The notes under the pieces are model-generated. The model made no database searches and was not told where the DNA came from. It worked only from the letters and a program-made list of their open reading frames with translations. From Theristus sp. LFF4_11 (lineage: Eukaryota > Nematoda > Chromadorea > Monhysterida > Xyalidae), in assembly GCA_030248135.1 (NCBI GenBank), contig JASANC010005780.1:84129-148128 (forward strand): DNA of 64,000 nt, read 5' to 3'. Below are positions 11,101-22,000 of this stretch, piece by piece. A program made the position numbers and the translations under genes. The stretch's first letter is position 1, and each line of letters starts with the position of its first letter.

Positions 11101-12853
11101 ATGGATTGGGACGACATTCCGACGCACGACCTGACTCAGCCGAAGGCTCTGGTGACGGACGAGCTCGACGGCGAGCACGATGCCAAGCAGGCACGGGCAT
11201 GCCAGTTCCGGTGCACACACTGCGGCCTGCTGTTCAACCACCGGACGACGCTGCAAGCGCACATGCGCGTCCATGGCGAGGCGGACACGTACTCGTGCAC
11301 GAAGTGTGCGCAGCGGTTCGCGTGGTTTGCCGCCTTGCAAGCGCACATGCACGATCACGCAAGTCCGTTGCGCTGTTTTTGTGCGTCGTAAGCCATCTGC
11401 GACACGCTTTGCGGTAATGCTGCCGCAAATTAGTACGAGTCGTATTATCGTGTGCGTGCGTCTCGTCCTGTTTATTCGCACATGCATGAATTTTGATAAC
11501 TTTGATCAAATCCTGCAAAAATCGCGCTGAACGAGCGGATAAATTTGTTTTCGAGACGTTTCAGTTATCGGGTATAACCAGCTTTAAAACCATACACATT
11601 TTCAGTTCTGCAAAGCTTCTTCAATATTCAAGCACCTTTCGTCTGCGCGCGCACCATGTGAAAATGAAAATCATGCTGTTATTGAATGTAACTTTCGCTG
11701 AAGATTGGGAGATTACAAATGCAGCTTCGTAATCATTCTTTTTGGGCTTTGCAACACTGAGAAAAAGTGTGACACGGAGTTGATCACACAGGCTGCAGCG
11801 ACTGTTTTCTCTCAGTGAATATTGCCCTGCTCAGTAGGTTTGAATAATGTGTTAGTCACACAGCAGCAAACAATTTTCATTTGTGGCATCACGCACGCCA
11901 CATTGCGTATAGAGGGTGTCATCTGTGAAACAAGGTTCACACTCTTTGGCACATGCGTCTGAAGTCTGAACATGCAAAAAATTACCACAAAACAAAAACA
12001 CAGGAAAATTGAAAATCAGGTTACCAGAAAACCGCGCACACCAAATTCAATAAAACACGCGTCGCGTTTTGAATTGAATTTTTGCGTAATATGCATATTT
12101 ATTTGCACATTGCACGTGCACTTTTTCAAACCAAAAGTTAGTTGCGTTATTTGATTTTTTCAAAAGTCAGTTAAAACCAGTTTTTTGGCATCTGATAGCC
12201 TTTTGATTTCAATCTTAAAAATTGCAAAATTTAATTTGAATTTTAGAGCAAAAGGGCTACAAATGTCAGTGCGGGCAGACGTTTCTGAAGTACACTGATC
12301 TGCTCTACCACGAACACCCGGGCGACCTGACGCGCGAGTTGTACGACCAGGCAGTGGACGCACAGGTGCGTGCTTGTGTGTGCCCCAACTGTACCACTAC
12401 AACGCTTGTGTAAGCAGCCAATCAGCGTTGTGTGTGTCATTACCAAAGCAGCCAATCAGCGTTGAGTGTGTCATTACCAAAGCAGCCAATCAGCGTTGAG
12501 TGTGTCATTACCAAAGCAGCCAATCAGCGTTATACGTGTCATTACCAAAGCAGCCAATCAGCGTTGAGTGTGTCATTACCAAAGCAGCCAATCAGCGTTG
12601 TGTGTGTCATTACCAAAGCAGCCAATCAGCGTTGCGTGCTCAGACGCAGCAACAAGCGGCTGTCTCGTTCAACGTGTTGACGACGACCCCGAGACGCACG
12701 TACTTCTGCGAGTACTGCACGAAAGCATTCAGCGACTCGCGTCAGCTGCGCAACCACCAATTGTCGCATCGCACAGAGCGTGCCTACCGCACTGTGGCGC
12801 CGGTCAGTCGAGCGAGACACAGCGCTCGAATGCTCGCGTTAGATTTTGACTGA
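11101..12853 (+). CDS. C2H2 zinc-finger protein
   Basis: Three plus-strand exons, 11101-11362, 12247-12365 and 12644-12853, with GT-AG introns and matching phases, giving about 196 aa. Finger 1 uses C38, C41, H54, H58; finger 2 uses C66, C69, H82, H86; an atypical finger has C94-x-C96 and H109-x-H111; the last finger uses C149, C152, H165, H169. Fingers 1 and 2 share the LQAHM core. The N-terminus is acidic (MDWDD...). Likely a nuclear DNA- or RNA-binding factor; I cannot assign an orthologue. The start at 11101 is the Met nearest the domain, and an in-frame extension upstream to 10888 looks non-coding. The last acceptor (just before 12644) sits at the edge of a 34-bp tandem repeat filling intron 2. 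Confidence 0.78.
12413..12640. repeat. 34-bp intronic minisatellite with CCAATCAGCG core
   Basis: About six and a half tandem copies of a 34-bp unit containing AGCCAATCAGCGTTG, TGTGTCATTACCAAAG and small variants. It lies inside the last intron of the zinc-finger gene and reaches its 3' splice site. The spacers are not unique, so this is not a CRISPR array. Confidence 0.9.
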
Positions 12854-13324
12854 CACACGTCGCTGTGTCTTTTGTGATTGTCTGCAGCACCACTGAAAGT
12901 TCGTTGAAAAGCACTGACTCTGCAGTTGCTGTCGCACTGATCAAAACGGTGCTTCATACGTTATTCGTTTCGCATTCTGCTGTTATCGACTTTCGGTTTT
13001 TCGATTGATCATGGCCTTCTGTCCTCTATTCCTTTTTTTAAAAATAGATCGTTGTTGAAAAGAAAAAAATTCATAAAATATAGTTTTTTAATTCCAAGTT
13101 ACATCACGAATTTGTATTTTAACGACAATTAGCTGGAATGATTTGTCTCATTTTACATGTTCTGCGAGATTGCGACACTTTGAATGCTAATTTTGAAAAC
13201 TCGCTTATAAAACAAAGAGTAAATTGTATCACCAACACACGGTAAATTGCACAACACAAGCGTATCAAGAAACAGACAACAGATGACAGTAGTGTACGTG
13301 GCACGCCTGGGGTGCAACGTTATA

Positions 13325-13455
13325 AGTATAGGCAGTGTTGAAGTATAGGATGTGATCTGGGGTGCAACTGTAGGCAGTGTTGAAGTATAGGATATGATCT
13401 GGGGTGCAACTGTTGGCAGTGTTGAAGTATAGGATGTGATCTGGGGTGCAACGTA
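13325..13455. repeat. Subterminal 48-bp direct repeat, three copies (left arm)
   Basis: Three tandem copies containing GTGTTGAAGTATAGGAT and GATCTGGGGTGCAAC, close to the left end of the foldback element. The inverted copy is at about 18143-18273. Repeated subterminal motifs often bind a transposase or integrase; that role here is inference. Confidence 0.75.
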
Positions 13456-13715
13456 GTGCTTTTTACCGATCAAGCGTGTTGGAACATGTTCAGACACGTT
13501 TTCCTCACCACACGTTTTACACCACACGTTTTACACATGTTTTTCTCACCACACGTTTTACACACACGTTTTACACTACACACGTTTTACACATGCAATA
13601 CACAGCACACGCTTTACACACTACACGCGTTTTACACACACACACAACGTGCACGCTGTGTGCACCCAATCAGCGTGCTACCAGTCGCGCGACAGATTTG
13701 CGCGCGAACGTGCAG

Positions 13716-13757
13716 CCAATCAGCGGGCTGCGTGTCGCGCGACAGCTGGTATATAAC
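13716..13757 (+). promoter_or_regulatory. Putative inward-facing promoter: CCAAT box, TCGCGCGA, TATATAA
   Basis: CCAATCAGCG (13716-13725), the palindrome TCGCGCGA (13735-13742) and TATATAA (13750-13756) are spaced like a CCAAT/TATA core promoter facing into the element. The mirror copy in the right arm (about 17842-17882, minus strand) would face the zinc-finger ORF. A second CCAATCAG plus TATATAAA set (14081-14122, minus strand) faces outward. This is sequence evidence only. Confidence 0.4.
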
Positions 13758-14689
13758 GCGCGTGTGCTGTATACATGCGCATTGTTATTTAACGTGCGTA
13801 CACTGTATGCATACGCAATAGCATGCGTTGCACTGACTGTGGAGTGAAAATACACGCATAAACAAACTGCAATATGTGGAACCCAATTTTTATCATCATA
13901 AAAACACTGCAAGTATAATAATTTTTTACGGTATGCTTTCAACACGTGATCGTTTTTTATTCGTGTGACGGCATATGTTTGTGTACTGCGTTTGTTTTGT
14001 TTTTCATCCAACGATATGGTCTCAATTTCGCTTCACTGTTTTGCTTTTCATCTGAAATGAAATTTTGTGTTTTCGTCGGGTTTATATAGTGATTGTCGAC
14101 CGACTAGCTGTTCACTGATTGGCTGATTTGGCTTCGACCAATCAGCGCTTCGTGTGTCGCGCGACAGATCTTGCTTGCGAATGTGCGGCCAATCAGCGGT
14201 TCGTGTGTCGGCCGACTATTTGTTGATTGGTCGCACCTACACGAGCGCTCTCACTTGTGTGTTTTCGTCTTTTCTGCCTTCATGTGTGGGTTGGATAGCT
14301 GTGCGGTAATTAAACAAGCATTATCAAAAATGCATTTTGCTTTTTTCCGGGGGCAGGGAGGGGTACCCAATCATACTCTTTTGCATATTCGATCATTACC
14401 CATACCGAACATTATGGCTGATTATCGAAATTTCTTTGTTGCACGTGAAACAACAGGCTTCCGTAAATCAGGCGCCGCAAACATGACTCGCACAGGTCGG
14501 ATACACTCTTCTAGCCGTTTTCTACCTTTGTTTTGGGCACTCCACTTTGTTTCAATTTTTCACCGCTTCGCTATTGTTATCTGTTGTTCATCAAATTACT
14601 GAACGGTGGTGCAACCAAACTGCACTGATAAGACGTCATTTTCAGGTTTTTAAACAAATTTTGATTGTTATTTGATTGACTGTTGATTT

Positions 14690-15275
14690 TTTCAGTGGCT
14701 CTTTTGACTCACATTTGACTCCGATGACTCTTTAGGTTGTATCTTCTAAGTTTTCTGAACCACTGGCTCGTTTAAATCATTTGGTTGTTTCCACTTGACT
14801 CTTGATCATTTCCACCAGCGACTCTTTTGAGTCACTTAATTGACTCTTTTGATTCTTTTTACTGACTCTTTTGACTCACTTGTTGACTCTTTTGATTCTT
14901 TTGGTTGTTTCGTGTAATTTTAGTCCCTCTTTTGAATCACTGATTCTTGACCGTTTCCGGCAGCTTTGTTGTTTTACTTTTTTGAGTCATTTAATTGACT
15001 CTTTTGATTCTTTTAGTGACTCTTTTGACTCCTTCTATTGACTCTTTTGATTCTTCCGGTGGCTCTTTTAACTCACTTTTTAACTCTTGCGACTCTTTGG
15101 TTGCCTCTTTTAATTTTACTTGCTGTTCTGATTTATTGACTCTTTTGAGTCATTTGTAAAACTTTTTTAATTCTTTTACTAACGCTTTTGACTCGCTCTT
15201 TCGGTCTCATTTTATTCATACGACTTTTCGAGTCTTGAGCATGATTCTTTTGACTAAGTCGGTCAAATCCTCTGC
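14690..15275. repeat. GACTC(TTTTGA) short-repeat array, left arm
   Basis: Dozens of degenerate copies of GACTCTTTTGACTC/ATTC, rich in TGACTC and TGAGTCA. The inverted counterpart is at about 16323-16908. Differences between the two arms concentrate here, including compensating one-base length changes in T runs. Confidence 0.75.
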
Positions 15276-15537
15276 TTTTTGGTTTTACACTATCTTTTCG
15301 TCTAACTTCACGTGATACCTATAAACTGCTTTTTGGTGGTTCTTTTCCATGCTACGCGAATTCATGATTCAACTGTTTTATTTACTCGATCAAACACGAC
15401 ATGCAGAAGACAATGAACACCATAAAGCATAATAATTTTTTTAGCTGAATTCAGTTTTTAAAGTTCCATAATTTTACCACTTTTAAAACTTAAACAGAAT
15501 AGTCCAAATCAAAAGGAAAGAAAATTTTTCGATATGG

Positions 15538-16197
15538 CTACTCAGATATTTCGTTGCTGTCTTCTTCTTCCTCTTCAACGCCAAATAAATCGAGATTATC
15601 TTTTATCACATGATCTCTAATCATGAATCTCCGGTCCTGCCAAGCACACTCTGCTGCTTCATCGTTACTATATTCGTCTTCTTCATATTTCTCTTTTCTT
15701 CTGCTGATGTTTTCGTATATATTATCCTCGTTTTGAAGCTCATTTGCCAGTTTCAATTTTGATTCAACGACTTCTTTCAGGTTATCCACAAACTCGCTGA
15801 GGAACGGCTCCTTCAACACATCCTTTGAATTAGGTATATCATCATATCGATCAACCGTTTCGATTAGGAGTAGTCGCCAACGCTCGGCTTCTTTTCTTTC
15901 TTCTTCGTCTTCCTCTTCGGTTGTGGTTTCGTCGTTTTCTTCTTTTTCATTGCCCTCACTGACCGCTTCACTTTCACCATCAGATTCATGATACTGCGGT
16001 TCTTCCTCCATTTTCTCAACAGTAGTATTGTGAAACAGACGTTCGTGGCGCAGTCTGTTTGAAGCGGATGAAAAAGCGCGACCGCACACTGAGCAAACTT
16101 TAGTCATGACTGAGTCAGGACTAGGATCAGCTCCCTTATATAGTGCAGCAGCATGACAAAAATTATTATGCTTTATGGTGTTCATTGTCTTCTGCAT
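15538..16197 (-). CDS. Acidic single-C2H2 zinc-finger protein of the foldback element
   Basis: Intronless 219-codon ORF filling the loop of the Polinton-like element; the first 13 codons lie in the right arm. One C2H2 finger (C35, C38, H51, H56) is followed by a very acidic Glu-rich segment (about 62-105), a central helical region starting at ERWRLLLIE, and a C-terminal part with ECAWQDRRFMIRDHV and an acidic tail. The Met at residue 31, just before the finger, could be the true start (about 16107). One-finger acidic proteins of this style are, as I recall, common in invertebrate Polinton-type and other large elements; the function is unknown, perhaps DNA binding for transposition or expression. 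A domesticated host gene is less likely given its position between the arms. Confidence 0.6.
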   Translation of the reverse strand: MQKTMNTIKHNNFCHAAALYKGADPSPDSVMTKVCSVCGRAFSSASNRLRHERLFHNTTVEKMEEEPQYHESDGESEAVSEGNEKEENDETTTEEEDEEERKEAERWRLLLIETVDRYDDIPNSKDVLKEPFLSEFVDNLKEVVESKLKLANELQNEDNIYENISRRKEKYEEDEYSNDEAAECAWQDRRFMIRDHVIKDNLDLFGVEEEEEDSNEISE

Positions 16198-19057
16198 GTC
16201 GTGTTTGATCGAGTAAATAAAACAGTTGAATCATGAATTCGCGTAGCATGGAAAAGAACCACCAAAAAGCAGTTTATAGGTATCACGTGAAGTTAGACGA
16301 AAAGATAGTGTAAAACCAAAATACAGAGGATTTGACCGACTTAGTCAAAAGAATCATGCTCAAGACTCGAAAAGTCGTATGAATAAAATGAGACCGAAAG
16401 AGCGAGTCAAAAGCGTTAGTAAATGAATTAAAAAAGTTTTACAAATGACTCAAAAGAGTCAATAAATCAGAACAGCAAGTAAAATTAAAAGAGGCAACCA
16501 AAGAGTCGCAAGAGTTAAAAAGTGAGTTAAAAGAGCCACCGGAAGAATCAAAAGAGTCAATAGAAGGAGTCAAAAGAGTCACTAAAAGAATCAAAAGAGT
16601 CAATTAAATGACTCAAAAAAAATAAAACAACAAAGCTGCCGGAAACGGTGAAGAGTCAGTGATTCAAAAGAAGGACTAAAATTACACGAAACAACCAAAA
16701 GAATCAAAAGAGTCAACAAGTGAGTCAAAGAGTCAGTAAAAAGAATCAAAAGAGTCAATTAAGTGACTCAAAAGAGTCGCTGGTGGAAATGATCAAGAGT
16801 CAAGTGGAAACAACCAAATGATTTAAACGAGCCAGTGGTTCAGAAAACTTAGAAGATACAACCTAAAGAGTCATCGGAGTCAAATGTGAGTCAAAAGAGC
16901 CACTGAAAAAATCAACAGTCAATCAAATAACAATCAAAATTTGTTTAAAAACCTGAAAATGACGTCTTATCAGTGCAGTTTGGTTGCACCACCGTTCAGT
17001 AATTTGATGAACAACAGATAACAATAGCGAAGCGGTGAAAAATTGAAACAAAGTGGAGTGCCCAAAACAAAGGTAGAAAACGGCTAGAAGAGTGTATCCG
17101 ACCTGTGCGAGTCATGTTTGCGGCGCCTGATTTACGGAAGCCTGTTGTTTCACGTGCAACAAAGAAATTTCGATAATCAGCCATAATGTTCGGTATGGGT
17201 AATGATCGAATATGCAAAAGAGTATGATTGGGTACCCCTCCCTGCCCCCGGAAAAAAGCAAAATGCATTTTTGATAATGCTTGTTTAATTACCGCACAGC
17301 TATCCAACCCACACATGAAGGCAGAAAAGACGAAAACACACAAGTGAGAGCGCTCGTGTAGGTGCGACCAATCAACAAATAGTCGGCCGACACACGAACC
17401 GCTGATTGGCCGCACATTCGCAAGCAAGATCTGTCGCGCGACACACGAAGCGCTGATTGGTCGAAGCCAAATCAGCCAATCAGTGAACAGCTAGTCGGTC
17501 GACAATCACTATATAAACCCGACGAAAACACAAAATTTCATTTCAGATGAAAAGCAAAACAGTGAAGCGAAATTGAGACCATATCGTTGGATGAAAAACA
17601 AAACAAACGCAGTACACAAACATATGCCGTCACACGAATAAAAAACGATCACGTGTTGAAAGCATACCGTAAAAAATTATTATACTTGCAGTGTTTTTAT
17701 GATGATAAAAATTGGGTTCCACATATTGCAGTTTGTTTATGCGTGTATTTTCACTCCACAGTCAGTGCAACGCATGCTATTGCGTATGCATACAGTGTAC
17801 GCACGTTAAATAACAATGCGCATGTATACAGCACACGCGCGTTATATACCAGCTGTCGCGCGACACGCAGCCCGCTGATTGGCTGCACGTTCGCGCGCAA
17901 ATCTGTCGCGCGACTGGTAGCACGCTGATTGGGTGCACACAGCGTGCACGTTGTGTGTGTGTGTAAAACGCGTGTAGTGTGTAAAGCGTGTGCTGTGTAT
18001 TGCATGTGTAAAACGTGTGTAGTGTAAAACGTGTGTGTAAAACGTGTGGTGAGAAAAACATGTGTAAAACGTGTGGTGTAAAACGTGTGGTGAGGAAAAC
18101 GTGTCTGAACATGTTCCAACACGCTTGATCGGTAAAAAGCACTACGTTGCACCCCAGATCACATCCTATACTTCAACACTGCCAACAGTTGCACCCCAGA
18201 TCATATCCTATACTTCAACACTGCCTACAGTTGCACCCCAGATCACATCCTATACTTCAACACTGCCTATACTTATAACGTTGCACCCCAGGCGTGCCAC
18301 GTACACTACTGATGACTAACAAATCGTCACATCAAAAACCGTCGTGAAGTCGAGAAAAATAAACATGAAAAGCAAAAAAACGTAGACCTCATTGGCAGCG
18401 CTTGGCACAGAAAACTTCATCCGATGACTGAATTGGGTAATTGCACATGTTTGCAAAAAAATATATAATAAATCACTAAAAGTTCTAATTACGAAATTTG
18501 GAATACTATTTTTGATTTATTGGACAATGATTTCGATTCGAAACAGCAAATATGCCATTGCCCTTGAAATAAATTAAAGTGAATAAAGATAGGAAACAGT
18601 AATGAAATTGCGTCAGCGTCAGTTTTAACACTAGTAAAATACATCACAGATTGTCAACGGTGCTCAAGATGTTTTGAAATAATTTGAAACAAAGTTTGAG
18701 AAACATGACAAAGTGAGATTTGCATTAGAATCAGGCATCATTAAACTTATATAACACCAAAACTTGAACTCTACGACAACTCCGGAAAAATTATGCCGTT
18801 ACTTGTTTTTTGCATAAATTTCAAGTAACCTCGTCAAAACAGTAAACATTTTTGGCACCCGCAATAAATGCGTGCATTGAACACAAACACATTCAACATT
18901 GCCACATGCTGCACTACAACACACGACATGCCAACGCAACAAAATACCTCACATGTTGACTGTGACACCTCACAATCATTTTTTAATCATCACCAATCAG
19001 AAATTCATTTTAAAAAGAGATTATTTTAACCGTTTACTCGATGACTGAACTGCACAC

Positions 19058-19063
19058 TTTATT
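19058..19063 (-). terminator. Poly(A) signal AATAAA of the collagen XV/XVIII gene
   Basis: AATAAA begins one base after the stop codon (19067-19065). If used, the 3' UTR would be only about 15-30 nt. The same arrangement is seen in the pmt-1 gene. Confidence 0.5.
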
Positions 19064-19064
19064 C

Positions 19065-22000
19065 TTACACATCTCTCTCAGGCTTTTCCAGCAGTCCTTT
19101 CTTCTGAGATCGTTCCCATGAGCGTTTTTTGCCCAGCCGTATTTGCACGTTACGACGACTCATGTTCTGAAAGAAAACAATACCAGATTAATAATAGTGC
19201 GCAATTGTTACCGTCTAGCGAAGTTGCACCGGATTTCTAATTCTTTTAAGTGGTAAACAAAAATAATCGTGTGTTGTGAGCGCTAGAGGGTAATTTGTGT
19301 GTTTTTTGTGAAAATGCCCAAATACAATTCAGCATGCTGTTTTTAACAAGCAAATTGCAAAACCAGGCATTGCATACGAACGCACATTGCGAATGCTGCC
19401 ATGGGGCGAGACATTGATCACCTGAGTGGGAATCGATTCAGTCACCAAATACATAACATTTGCACAGTGACAGTGTTCTTGTGCGTGTGAACGTTTGCAA
19501 CTTTTTTTTAAATCTACGATGCAATCGAGCGCACGTCAATCGCTCGTTGCAGTCAAACACAGCCACTCACATCGACAGACACTGGCCGAGCCGAATGGTG
19601 CTGTCGACCTGATTGTTGTGCTGACTGAACTGAATCAGACTGCGCTACATAAAAACGCATGCCGCTGACGCCAAGACCCACCTCGACGCAGAGCACGGCG
19701 AATTTGCGAGAGCAGTCGAACTGAGCCTGCTCGAGCAGCAGGCCCTTGCTGAGCGACGAGGCGACGCCTTTCGAGAGCTCTGACGCTGAGCGCCACGCGT
19801 CACAGTAGTGGCCTTGCTTGCGAATGCCGTTCGTCTGCGTGCCGTGCCACACAAACTTGTCAGGCCTGTTGAACGACATCCGTGCATGTGTTCATTAGAT
19901 TAAACGGCTCAAAAAACGCAGCCGACTGAGCTGCCACAGTGCACGAAACATTTCGAATGGACCGTGTGTTTGCGCACCAGGTGGCATCGTTCATGACGTC
20001 GCGGTGATTGAACGAGTAGACCGGTGTGTTGTGGCGGATGCGCGAGTCCGCGAACAGCTGCCTCCACGAGTCAAACAGTCGCTCCCCGCGCGCGTTCGCG
20101 ACCGGCGAGTCGCGGTCGGCGAAGTGCACGATCTTCTCGAGGTCTTGCACTTGTGACGAGATGAACGCACGGAAAGTGGTGGTGTAACCAGCGGCACGTG
20201 CCTGGTGGTAGCACGCAAAGTCAGCGCCACGCACGCCGCGCATGTCGCCCGAGTAGGGCTCGTTCAGTGCGATCAGATGCAGCTGCAAACGCGTCGGCAC
20301 AAATACTTGCGCTCTGATGAGTCAACGTAAAACGATGCTCGCATATCGTTTGCAAGTAAAGCACAAAATCAATTTACCATTTCGTCGTTGGCATATTGCT
20401 TGTGTGAAGACGCCTGAAATGAAGTAAGTGGGATAGAAACGACAGTCGAATCAAAAGAAACTACACAACTACGATTGGATGAAAAACAGAATGAATAATT
20501 CGTTGAAACTAAAAAATAACAATAAAAATTTGGATTCGGCACACGCTATTCCTCGGTGCACACCAGACTCCAGTTTAACAAATAAGTGTCAAACACAATG
20601 ATAGCCACTAAAAATCTAATTTGAACTGAAAATATGACAGCGTGTTAAAAAAGCGTATCACCAAAAACATCATTGAAAAACTGCAACGAAAAACAAAAAA
20701 GCCAAGACAACATGAACGCAAAGACATCTAAACTTTCAAAAACCAAATCAACAAAACACCCACAAAAAGCATGATTTAGTGCTGTAAAACAAAACTTTGG
20801 CCTTATACCTGGTGTTCGTGAAGCAAACGATCGGCAGCATGTCTTTCCGTTTTTGTTCTTGTATGATCGAACACCGTGTCAAACGCAGCGGCTGGGCCAC
20901 CGGTCGAAAACGGCACGGCGGGGTGGTGACCGCTGGTGTGCGCGCGTGCGTCACCGTCTTGTTGGTATCGATGCGCAAAACGCTCTGTCTGTATCAATGC
21001 AGCGGACGTTGCAGAACATAAACAACGACAACCTAGTTACACTTACACACGAATCCACAGGTTTTAATGTGACCAAAAATGGTGCAAAGCACACAAAAAT
21101 GATGTGACAACTTTGGCATCAACTCGACAAGCAATCAATTGACAATGGGACGCAGTCTAAAACAGAAATCGACGTTCACAATGGGGCTTCAATTCAAAGC
21201 TTGCAACTCTGCTAATCTACCAGCCGACAACTAAACACGTAAACACACTGCACACTGCCTTCAACAACAACGGCCTTCAGGTTTAACTGCCGATCCGTTA
21301 AGAGCGTATTACACTTACTGTCTCTGGAGCAGTTTCATCAGCGAGCTGAATAAAGAAACGCATTATCAAGTTTTCAATATAAAATTAGCGAAAGTATTTG
21401 TGTAGCAGCACGACACTAATGATTAGCGACACTGAAGCAGAGACCCAGCGCACCATTTTCGCACCTGAACTTCCATAGAACTTTCAAAAATCTTCAGAAT
21501 CACAGCCAGTGTTTGTGGTTTCAGTCAGTTGGTTCGTACGAGTAGCGCAGAGAAAAAATTGTGGAGTCATAAGCAAACAATTGGAGATACGGTACGGTCC
21601 AAGGCTCTCACTGACTGCAACACGAACGCGCAATGAGTGTGATTGTTCAGTCAATGCAGAATTTTGACTCAACAAAATACTCAGAGTTCTGATGTTCGTT
21701 ATCTTGCTTTTCGACCATGAACAAAACAGAAAGCAGATTCCCAGTAGAAACCAGCAGGCTGAAATTTTCCTACTCGGCCTGCAGCGAACAAGCTGAGCAA
21801 ACTGGCAGCAGCAAAGCGAACAAGCACACAGACAACACCATTATTGTTAACTGGACCACAACAATGAAACACGTTCATGATTGCATTGGAGGATAAGAGG
21901 GACAACAACGTTAGTGGACATACCCAATACGGGGGCGCAGACTTGGCATACGAGCTCAAGCCCCCGCTAAGAGCATTCGCACGGTGCTAATCAATGGAAA

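Larger units (their letters stand above)
13288..18310. mobile_element. Polinton/Maverick-like foldback element, 5,023 bp, 2,153-bp terminal inverted repeats
   Basis: The ends are AGTAGTGTACGTGGCACGCC and its exact inverse (element ends ...GTACACTACT), flanked by a perfect 6-bp duplication GATGAC at 13282-13287 and 18311-18316. AG...CT ends with a 6-bp target duplication are the signature of Polinton/Maverick integrases. The arms are 13288-15440 and 16158-18310, equal in length; paired features always satisfy left + right = 31598. They are almost identical, with differences seen only in the inner GACTC-rich part. The 717-bp loop plus the edge of the right arm encodes one acidic zinc-finger ORF. 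No DNA polymerase B, integrase, protease, ATPase or capsid gene is present, so it would be a non-autonomous derivative. Inserted between the zinc-finger gene and the 3' end of the collagen gene. Confidence 0.8.

Noticed and set aside
12413..12640. CRISPR-like appearance of the 34-bp repeats
   Set aside because: The copies are directly adjacent with no unique spacers, and the sequence is an intron in a eukaryotic gene.
13446..14602. Paired open frames of 113-143 codons present identically in both arms of the foldback element
   Set aside because: Low-complexity His/Thr/Tyr or Cys-rich translations of CACGTTTTACAC-type repeats, with no recognisable domain. Their duplication merely reflects the inverted arms. 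The frame starting at 14011 sits downstream of a TATATAAA box but is not convincing as a protein.
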